A DNA stretch of 35,522 nt. Origin: Bacteroidales bacterium UBA1181. GTDB taxonomy: Bacteria > Bacteroidota > Bacteroidia > Bacteroidales > Paludibacteraceae. A model generated the notes under the pieces. The model made no database searches. It saw nothing but the letters and a program-made list of their open reading frames with translations, and had not been told where the DNA came from. The first letter of the stretch is position 1, and each line of letters opens with the position of its first letter. Positions 28,566 through 35,522 of this stretch are shown here, one piece after another. A program made the translations under genes and the position numbers. The DNA lies in the NCBI GenBank assembly GCA_002310215.1, contig DBYR01000029.1, positions 1 to 35,522 on the forward strand, written 5' to 3'.

Positions 28566-28592
28566 CTAATGCCTAAAGCCTAATATCTAACA

Positions 28593-31500
28593 TTAAAACT
28601 TAACCACCTCGATGGTACCCTTCATCCAAGAGCCGTCCCTCATCTTCACGTCGTAGAAGTAAACAGAAGGCTCCACATTCTTGCCGAGGCGAGTACCACG
28701 CCAACCATCAGGTCCCTCGAACACCTTATTGCCGAAGCGGTCGAAGATAATGACCTCATGTCCCTCCATGAAGACATCGTTCAGGCCTTCCTTGTCGAAC
28801 GGTGTGAAGGCGGTCGGGATATGATCCAACACATCCACCTCCATCACAGGGGTAGAGGTCTCAGGGCAGATACCATCGGAAAGCGTCGCATAGTAGAACG
28901 TGGTGTCTTGCGGCGTGTCCACATAGTACGAACGGCCCGAGTAGTCGATAATCTCATCCTCCTTCTCTTCCGGATCGTTGAAGATGAAACCACCATTCTT
29001 CCTATCGTCGTAGTCTCTCATATCATAGTTGCGGACCACCTTCTTCCAGACGAGGTAACGATAAGGTTGGTTCGTCCGCACATCGAGTCGAACGGACTCG
29101 CCCAGCCAAACGCGGGCAGGATCACCCGGGGTAGCGACGATAGCTATCTCGTCAGGATTCATACGCTGGTGGACATCGAAGACGAGCGAGTCGTTGGCAT
29201 AGAGGTCGTTCAAGCGCAACATATCCAAAGCGGATGCGTCGCCATCGAGATAGAAGAGACTATCCTCCGTGGTAAGGCTCTTGTCATCGCAGGAAAGCAT
29301 GACATGCGAATCGATCGAAGTGGTGGAACCGCATTGGTTCTCCGCGTAATAAACCGCAGCCTTGCCGTTCAATGCGGACGATGCCATCAGCGTGTCGCCG
29401 GTGCGAACCACCTGGCCATCCACTAACCAGTAATGGTCGGTAATGTCCGAGCCCATATCGTCCACGCAACGCACGTATTGATCCAGATCGATCTCCATGC
29501 CTTCACAGACTGGCACCGACACGACATTCAGGTTCACCTTCGGACGCTCCAGCAGGTTGATATAAGCCGTAGTGGTATCGGAACAGCCCGTTGTGGTATC
29601 CATCACCACAAAGGAATAATAGCCACTCTGGTTGTAATGATAGAGTTTCGTCAATTCCGCCGCCGCTTCGAAAGCAGAGGTGTACATGGAGGTGACATCA
29701 GCGAATTGAGAAGCGTATGTGCGAGGGTTATCACTATAGATGATGTTCTCCGGCGAGACATCGCCCCTATAGTAATCGTAGCAGAAGGTACTTGGCAACA
29801 TACGGATGGTACCGTTCGCCCTCTCGTAGGCCACCATACCCTCGGCATAACGTATGTTTTGGCTGGCGAGGCTCAGGCCTTGGTCTTGGATGACGCAAGT
29901 GTCCCTCGAAGGCGCAGTCACAGAAACGATCTCATGTCGCATCTGAACCCTCAAATACTTAGCGACGCTATCCATATTGCCGCTGGCATCCTTGACGTAG
30001 ATCCAAACGTTGGTGGAGATCTCTATCAACGTACCGGCCGGCGGATTCTGCGAAATGCGGATGGAAGTCGGCTCGGAGCAGTCGTCCTCGACCATCATCA
30101 GCACCTCCTCCGTATAGTCAGGCACCGCATAGAGACAACCCTTCAACGATTTCGGAAGCGATGTGTCGCGCCAATTGTTAGCCACGGTAATGACAGGAGG
30201 AGTCGTATCACGGATCATAAGCACCTGTCTCATGGAAGTATAGTTACCGCAACGGTCAACCGCCTCATAGAGACGTTCGATATCGTAGCTGAAGTAGTCC
30301 GCCTCGTTAGGATCAGACCCACGCTTGTTGGTCTCGGTGAACGTCACCTTCACCTCGCCTTCGCAATTGTCTATAGCAAAGACAGTCGCAGGGTCGAAGA
30401 TCGTATCCTTACAAGTGAGGAGGGTATCCTTCAAGTAGCGGGAGAAGATTGGCGCGATGGTATCCTTCACCGTCATCACATCCACGCAGGTGTATTCCCT
30501 ACCCCTGACATCGAACATAGAGTAAGTCCTATAGATGTCCATCATGCAAGAATCGCCCTCGTAGCGGTCTGTGGTGGTGTATGAATCCATCACGAGCTTA
30601 TTCTCAGTGGAGAACCAACCGCCGCCATACTTCAGGTCCGCGTAAGAACCGTATGGAGCAGGCACCTCATCCAAGCAAGCATAGACAGTACCATTCAGAC
30701 GGACTGGGCAATGCAACGAGTCCTCCAAAGAGTCTAACACCTGAACGACCTGTCTGCAGGTAGCCGAGTTGCCTGATTCATCGGTGAATGTCCACACGAT
30801 GGTCTTCTCACCCATTTCGTAGTCATGTTGATAATAAGAACCATCCTCGAAGCGACCCAGCACATAGATATAATCGCCGCATGGATCCTCCCACGTCGGA
30901 GTGGTAAGGCCCGCCGCAACCACCTCGTCATAGAGGAGATGGTCTTGGAACGTAGTGTGGTCGGTGATATAAGCGAGGACAGTATCCAAAGCATCGCAGT
31001 CAGGTGTCGGTGCGATCGTATCCTTGACGATCACACGTTGAGGACACGTCAGGGAAGCCGTGCTGTACGGACTGGTGAACGTCCAATCAACGACCGTCTC
31101 ACCCTTAGGATAAGAGGCCTCAGGCGACAATCCATTCCTGTTCAGCAAACCAATGAGGTTCATATCCACGCAGGCATCCTTAGCGGCAGGTGTAGGCAAG
31201 ATCACTTGACCTTCAGCCGTCGCACATTGGTCTGCAGCCAAATAAACCACTGTATCCTTCAACGAAGCGCAATCGAAGAGCGGCTTCAAATTGCTCTGGA
31301 GGAAGATGTATTGCTCACAAGTGGTAACGCCCGTCGCATACTCGCCCGTGAAGGTCCAAACGATCGTATCATGACCCACGAAGTAAGGGTCATCCATCGC
31401 ACGGCCGCTCGTCCTGCGTCCCACGCCTTGCAATGGGTTATTCGTACAAGCCTCAAGTGCGACAGGGGTTTGGATATCCATCGAAGCCGCGGAGGTCTCG

Positions 31501-34500
31501 CACGCACCAGCGATCACCTTCGTGATGACCGCATTCTTCAAAGAGTCGCAGTTGACGATAGGCGCCAAATCGCTTTGTACGAAGACATATTGTTCGCAAG
31601 TGGTGACACCCGTTGTGTATTCGCCCGTGAAGGTCCAGATGATCGTATCATGGCCCACGAAGTAAGGGTCATCCATACCACGACCGCTCGTCCTGCTACC
31701 CACACCGTACAACAGTTCCTTCGTACAAGGGTCGAATGCGACAGGGGTTTGGATTGCCATCGATGCGGCGGAAGTCTCGCACACACCTGCGATCATCTTC
31801 GTGATAACAGCATCCTTCAGGGAGTCGCAGTTAGCGACTGGCGGCAAATCACTCTTCACGACCACATATTGCTCGCAATAGGAAACGCCCGTCGTATGCT
31901 CGCTGGTGTAAGTCCAGACGATGGTGTCACGGCCAACGGAATATGGATCATCCATACCACGGCCGCTCGTTCTTCTACCCACGCCATACGCAGGCTCGTT
32001 CGTGCAGACCTCGTATGCGGCAGGGGCTTGTATATTCGCCTCAGCGGCAGACAAATCACAAAGGCCGGACACGAACTTATCAATCGTTTTATGTCTAATA
32101 TCACAATTTGAGATCGGAGGCACATTAGAGATCAACGACATGGACTGAACACAAGTCACCTTATTGCCCGTAGCGTCCTGGAATACCCAATGCAGCTCGT
32201 ACGGTACACCCACCTTGAACCTATCGTTGACCTTCACACTATCCTCCAAATTAGTAGTCCAGGAAAGAACACCTGTCACCTTTCCGTCGCAATTGTCATC
32301 CGCTTGGTAAGTATTGAAGGTCAACTGCTTGTATGGTATATCGCAAGAACCGTCGATAATAGATGAGAATGGTTCTGGGTCAATACCACCACAATCGAAT
32401 ACAGGGAGTGTCGTATCCTTCAGGATGACAGTCAACTCACAAGAATCCACCTTAGGCTTATCACTGTAATCGGCCTTATATATCCATCTGATTGTCAAGT
32501 TTTTGTTATACTCAACCTCAGAAGAAAGATTTATATTCCTCCAATTATCGGAACCATCCACCGCACATCTCACCAAAGCAGGTTTGAGTTCAATCGTATC
32601 CTGAGTGGCGGAATTGATATAGGATGCAGAAGGCATCATACCACGCTTCATCAAAGAATCCTCAAGAGATCCCAGCGTCATAGCCGAGCATGCCTCGACG
32701 AGCAAGTTCTCGCTGTCATCCGGACAATCGACATTCAGTTTGTTGATGACTAACTGTCCATCGGAATCCACGACAAATGTGACGTGGGCAAAATTAGGAT
32801 TCGTATTAACGAATTGTGACGCATCCAGTCCAAACGGATAGACACCCGGTTCGGTTTGCGTCATGATACTGTCGCCAGAGAAGCTGATGTCTGTCTTTCC
32901 GTTGTAGAGGGCGTTGTCGCAGCTCCAAGCGTAGCCGCTCACCGTGTGGGCTTTCCCGTCATAATCCACAGTCAAAGAATTTCCTGTGATTGTCACGACG
33001 ACATCGACTGGCAAGATTACCAAGCTATCCTCCACCACACGGACAGTCACGTTCGTGAAGTTCTTATTCGTGTTCTCGAAGTCATCCGAGGTGAACGACA
33101 TGCCATACTTGCCAGCGTCCGTACCGATAGCGATATAACTATCGTCCGTACCGATGAACCGCAGGAACTCACGTTTATACAACTCATTGTCGCTCTCAAA
33201 TTCATAGCCTCTAACAAAATGAGGCTCGCCATCATAGATAGCCGTCAAGCCAATCTTCGTGATCGTCACGTTAGCGGAAGCAGGTGTGATTTCCAGACTA
33301 TCCTCCACAATCGTGATGACCACGTCTTTGAAGTTATGGTTCTGGTTCTCGAAATCACTCTCCGTGAAGGTCATGCCGTACTTGCCGACCGCTATACCAG
33401 TAGCGACGGAATCGCTCGTCGCGCCAATGAACTTCAGGTCTTCCCTGTTGTACAAGGCAGAGCCGCTTACGAAGTCATAACCGCTTACGGAATGTTCGGT
33501 CTTATCATATTCGTGGGTCAGACCATGCTTCGTGATCGTCACGTTGACAGTTATTGGCGTAATCTCCAAACTGTCGGTCTCCACAATCGTGATGATTAGA
33601 TTGCTGAAGTTGGAGTTCAAGTTTTCGAAGTCATCCTTCGTGAAAGCCATGCCATATTTACCCACCTCGGTACCAGAGGCAATCGAGTCACCCACTTCAC
33701 CGATAAACTTCAAATCGCTTCTGATGAACAGATTGTTGTCACTTGCGAAATCATAACCGCTCACGGTATGGAGGCTTCCATCATAAGGCACAGTCGATCC
33801 ATGTTTCGTGATCGTCACATGAACAGGTATTGGCATGATTACCAAGCTATCCTCCACAACAGTGACGGTCACCTCGCTGAAGTTAGGATTGTCGTTGCGG
33901 AAGGCGTCCTTCGTGAAGGCCATGCCATACTTGCCCACCTCCGTACCGGTTGCGATGGAATCGTTCACAGCGCCCGTGAAGGTCAGATGTTCACGCTTGT
34001 ACAATGCATTGTCGCTCTCGAAGTCATAGCCGCTCACGCTATGTTCTTGACCGTCGTATGCCTCCGTCAGGCCATGTTTCGTGATCGTCACGTTGACCTT
34101 GATCGGCGTGATCTTCAGGCTATCTTCCTCGACGGTGACAGTCACCTCGCTGAAGTTAGGGTTGTCGTTGCGGAAGGCGTCCTTCGTGAAGGCCATGCCG
34201 TACTTGCCCACCTCCGTACCGGTTGCGATGGAATCGCTCACAGCACCCGTGAAGGTCAGATGCTCACGCTTGTACAATGCATTGTCGCTCTCGAAGTCGT
34301 AGCCGCTGATGCTATGCTCTTGACCGTCGTATGCCTCCGTCAGGCCATGTTTCGTAATCGTCACTTTCACGGTAATCGGTGTGATGACCAAGCTGTCAAT
34401 ACTAATGACAACGAACGTCACATTCTTGAAGTTTTCGTTGATGTTCTCGAAGAATGTATCGTCGAAGCTCATACCGTAGCTACCCACATCGGTACCCTTG

Positions 34501-35522
34501 GCCGTGCTATCCGTCTCCGTTCCATTGAATCGCATGTAGTTCTCGATGTACAATGGGTCGTTGCTATCGAAGTCGTAACCCGTCACAGCATGTTCTTCTC
34601 CATCATAAGCGACGGTGCCGGAATGTTTCGTAATCGTCACAACAACATTCTCGCGCGGCGTGATCAGCAACTCACCATCAGTAACATTGAACGTCACGTT
34701 ACCAAAGTTAGGGTTCAAATTCTCGAATTGATTCTCCTCCAAATTCATCGGATATGTACCAACGGTCGTTCCTCTAACCGTAGAATCACCGGTAAACTTG
34801 AAGTCGGCTACCGTATACAATGTTGTGTTAGCGCTCCACACATAACCTAACGTGTCATGTTCAGCACCATCATAAACAACCGTCTTTGAATTACCCACAA
34901 TAGTGACAATAACATCAAGAGGAGATATTGTCAACGTGTATGCGCAGGTCGCCGTATCGTAGTTAGCCGCACTCGCACGTACCGAAACTTGGAGTGTATC
35001 AACGTTCGTGATGGTTGGAACATCCTCACTCCAAGCGCCACCATCCACGCTATACTCGATCTTAATCGGTTCACTTCCGACACCATTAGCACTTGCGCTC
35101 GGAGCACTTGCTATTGCATTATATACCTTGCTCAACGTATCGCCAGCAGGACAATTCAACTCAATTTGAGCGTTCGTCACAGTCAACTTGTAGTCGCAGT
35201 AGGCGGTGTCGTAGTTAGCTGCGCTCGCACGCACATAGACGGTGGTCTCACCTACATTGATGCGGCTCGGAGCATCCTCGCTCCATGCCGCCTCGTCGAG
35301 CGAGTACTCTATCTTGATCGGCTCGTTAGCAACGCCCGAAGCGCTCGCGGTCGTGGTCAACGCGGAGGCGTCGTATACCTTCTCCACACTCGCACAGGCA
35401 GGTGTGATCGTGGCGTTCTTCACCGTCAGTTTGTAGTCGCAGTAGGCGGTGTCGTAGTTGGCCGCGCTCGCACGGACGTAGACGGTGGTCTCGCCCACAT
35501 TGGTGCGGCTCGGAGCATCCTC
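28593..35522 (-). CDS. Giant MBG/HYR-repeat surface protein, T9SS type B substrate (5' end beyond window)
   Basis: The last 2309 residues are visible; the frame is open through the right edge and the GTG at 35498 is an internal codon, not a start. In reading order: ~80-aa repeats with an ANYDTAYCDYKLTV core (35522-34914); eight MBG-like units (VTITKHGLTEAYDGQEHSVS...GYDF...GTEVGKYGM) at 34913-32733; one copy of the ~120-aa segment found in the larger paralogue; a divergent HYR unit; three ~93-aa units (32111-31278); further HYR-like domains; a conserved unassigned region; and a C-terminal CHU_C domain (IPTAFTPFDKEGLNDVF...IIFDRFGNKVFEG...GTIEVVKF). The C-terminal half aligns with the 5352-aa protein through its length, so the two arose by duplication with exchange of N-terminal repeats. 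Surface display by T9SS is inferred from the CHU_C domain; the ligand is unknown. Confidence 0.9.
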   Translation of the reverse strand, partial: EDAPSRTNVGETTVYVRASAANYDTAYCDYKLTVKNATITPACASVEKVYDASALTTTASASGVANEPIKIEYSLDEAAWSEDAPSRINVGETTVYVRASAANYDTAYCDYKLTVTNAQIELNCPAGDTLSKVYNAIASAPSASANGVGSEPIKIEYSVDGGAWSEDVPTITNVDTLQVSVRASAANYDTATCAYTLTISPLDVIVTIVGNSKTVVYDGAEHDTLGYVWSANTTLYTVADFKFTGDSTVRGTTVGTYPMNLEENQFENLNPNFGNVTFNVTDGELLITPRENVVVTITKHSGTVAYDGEEHAVTGYDFDSNDPLYIENYMRFNGTETDSTAKGTDVGSYGMSFDDTFFENINENFKNVTFVVISIDSLVITPITVKVTITKHGLTEAYDGQEHSISGYDFESDNALYKREHLTFTGAVSDSIATGTEVGKYGMAFTKDAFRNDNPNFSEVTVTVEEDSLKITPIKVNVTITKHGLTEAYDGQEHSVSGYDFESDNALYKREHLTFTGAVNDSIATGTEVGKYGMAFTKDAFRNDNPNFSEVTVTVVEDSLVIMPIPVHVTITKHGSTVPYDGSLHTVSGYDFASDNNLFIRSDLKFIGEVGDSIASGTEVGKYGMAFTKDDFENLNSNFSNLIITIVETDSLEITPITVNVTITKHGLTHEYDKTEHSVSGYDFVSGSALYNREDLKFIGATSDSVATGIAVGKYGMTFTESDFENQNHNFKDVVITIVEDSLEITPASANVTITKIGLTAIYDGEPHFVRGYEFESDNELYKREFLRFIGTDDSYIAIGTDAGKYGMSFTSDDFENTNKNFTNVTVRVVEDSLVILPVDVVVTITGNSLTVDYDGKAHTVSGYAWSCDNALYNGKTDISFSGDSIMTQTEPGVYPFGLDASQFVNTNPNFAHVTFVVDSDGQLVINKLNVDCPDDSENLLVEACSAMTLGSLEDSLMKRGMMPSASYINSATQDTIELKPALVRCAVDGSDNWRNINLSSEVEYNKNLTIRWIYKADYSDKPKVDSCELTVILKDTTLPVFDCGGIDPEPFSSIIDGSCDIPYKQLTFNTYQADDNCDGKVTGVLSWTTNLEDSVKVNDRFKVGVPYELHWVFQDATGNKVTCVQSMSLISNVPPISNCDIRHKTIDKFVSGLCDLSAAEANIQAPAAYEVCTNEPAYGVGRRTSGRGMDDPYSVGRDTIVWTYTSEHTTGVSYCEQYVVVKSDLPPVANCDSLKDAVITKMIAGVCETSAASMAIQTPVAFDPCTKELLYGVGSRTSGRGMDDPYFVGHDTIIWTFTGEYTTGVTTCEQYVFVQSDLAPIVNCDSLKNAVITKVIAGACETSAASMDIQTPVALEACTNNPLQGVGRRTSGRAMDDPYFVGHDTIVWTFTGEYATGVTTCEQYIFLQSNLKPLFDCASLKDTVVYLAADQCATAEGQVILPTPAAKDACVDMNLIGLLNRNGLSPEASYPKGETVVDWTFTSPYSTASLTCPQRVIVKDTIAPTPDCDALDTVLAYITDHTTFQDHLLYDEVVAAGLTTPTWEDPCGDYIYVLGRFEDGSYYQHDYEMGEKTIVWTFTDESGNSATCRQVVQVLDSLEDSLHCPVRLNGTVYACLDEVPAPYGSYADLKYGGGWFSTENKLVMDSYTTTDRYEGDSCMMDIYRTYSMFDVRGREYTCVDVMTVKDTIAPIFSRYLKDTLLTCKDTIFDPATVFAIDNCEGEVKVTFTETNKRGSDPNEADYFSYDIERLYEAVDRCGNYTSMRQVLMIRDTTPPVITVANNWRDTSLPKSLKGCLYAVPDYTEEVLMMVEDDCSEPTSIRISQNPPAGTLIEISTNVWIYVKDASGNMDSVAKYLRVQMRHEIVSVTAPSRDTCVIQDQGLSLASQNIRYAEGMVAYERANGTIRMLPSTFCYDYYRGDVSPENIIYSDNPRTYASQFADVTSMYTSAFEAAAELTKLYHYNQSGYYSFVVMDTTTGCSDTTTAYINLLERPKVNLNVVSVPVCEGMEIDLDQYVRCVDDMGSDITDHYWLVDGQVVRTGDTLMASSALNGKAAVYYAENQCGSTTSIDSHVMLSCDDKSLTTEDSLFYLDGDASALDMLRLNDLYANDSLVFDVHQRMNPDEIAIVATPGDPARVWLGESVRLDVRTNQPYRYLVWKKVVRNYDMRDYDDRKNGGFIFNDPEEKEDEIIDYSGRSYYVDTPQDTTFYYATLSDGICPETSTPVMEVDVLDHIPTAFTPFDKEGLNDVFMEGHEVIIFDRFGNKVFEGPDGWRGTRLGKNVEPSVYFYDVKMRDGSWMKGTIEVVKF
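31278..32111 (-). repeat. Three 93-aa HYR-derived units in the right-hand giant gene
   Basis: Units start with SNCD, ANCDSL and VNCDSL and span 834 bp (92 + 93 + 93 aa; the first lacks one residue). They share GVCE, VGHDTI(I/V)WTF, TGVTTCEQY and QSDL landmarks with the 18-unit array of the paralogue. The second and third units are closer to each other than to most paralogue units. The set is followed by the same divergent closing unit (DTVVYLAADQC, compare DTTLYLAMDKC in the paralogue). Confidence 0.9.
32733..34913 (-). repeat. Eight MBG-like repeats of about 91 aa
   Basis: Unit starts are near 34913, 34646, 34370, 34097 and 33824, with three more down to 32733. Core landmarks are VTITKHG, YDGxEHxVSGYDF, LYxREHLxFTG, GTEVGKYGM, F..N.NPNF and EDSLxITP. 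These match the MBG/YDG-type immunoglobulin-fold repeats common in secreted proteins of gut Bacteroidota and Firmicutes. The first and last units (YVWSANTTLY, YAWSCDNALY) are the most divergent, consistent with expansion in the middle. Units 34370-34098 and 34097-33825 are nearly identical. Confidence 0.85.
34914..35522 (-). repeat. ~80-aa YDG-like repeats reaching the window edge
   Basis: About 2.5 units are visible, spaced about 240 bp. Landmarks are EPIKIEYS(L/V)D, AWSEDAP, NVGETTVYVRASAANYDTAYC and KVY(D/N)A. The unit at the right edge and its neighbour (about 35440-35522 and 35200-35280) are almost identical at the DNA level. The array continues past the right edge, so the copy number is unknown. 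Confidence 0.8.

Larger units (their letters stand above)
28242..28592. other. AT-rich intergenic region between the two giant genes
   Basis: This 351-bp gap contains the likely promoter of the 5352-aa gene (28431-28438) and the hairpin that follows the right-hand giant gene (28525-28565). Between 28550 and 28592 the sequence iterates short CTAAT/GCCTAA words. I see no open frame with coding character and no RNA gene. The leader from the inferred transcript start to ATG 28241 would be about 180 nt and is A-rich. Confidence 0.7.

Noticed and set aside
35496..35498. GTG as the start of the right-hand giant gene
   Set aside because: The same reading frame and repeat continue to the window edge (EDAPSRTNV), and no signal peptide follows the GTG.

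Overview
The window looks like chromosomal DNA from a Bacteroidales-type member of the Bacteroidota. Three things support this: secreted proteins with two kinds of type IX secretion (T9SS) C-terminal signal (type A and CHU_C/type B), BspA-like 'MF' repeat modules, and Bacteroidota-style promoters (TTTG, about 18-19 bp, TAnnTTTG) upstream of genes. I cannot name the genus. Coding DNA is roughly half G+C, and the short intergenic gaps are AT-rich.

Every convincing gene lies on the minus strand, so the window reads right to left. From the right edge: (1) 35522-28593 is the C-terminal 2309 residues of a giant surface protein, with YDG-like and MBG-like repeats, three 93-aa HYR-derived repeats and a CHU_C sorting domain. 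(2) 28241-12183 is a complete 5352-aa paralogue with a signal peptide, a series of HYR-like domains, a ~391-aa higher-order module repeated about 3.5 times, an exact 18 x 93-aa array and the same C-terminal half. (3) 11979-9061 is a CotH-kinase/lamin-tail-domain protein with a type A sorting tail. (4) 8958-8116 is a pyridoxal/pyridoxamine kinase, the only housekeeping enzyme. (5) 7844 to beyond position 1 is a BspA-like surface protein of at least 2614 residues, built from six copies of a composite module.

The four genes whose 5' ends are visible each have a recognisable -7 box. Hairpins follow the pyridoxal kinase gene and the two giant genes. The genes are therefore probably separate transcription units rather than one operon. 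The region is best read as a surface/adhesin island of very long, cysteine-regular repeat proteins exported by Sec and T9SS, with one vitamin B6 salvage gene between them.

The most interesting material is inside the giant genes. It comprises a perfectly length-conserved 279-bp repeat array with mosaic units, a larger ~1.17-kb repeat carrying a ~120-aa segment I cannot assign to a family, and a conserved unassigned region before the CHU_C domain that is shared by the two paralogues. I saw no tRNA, rRNA, CRISPR array, transposase or phage gene.
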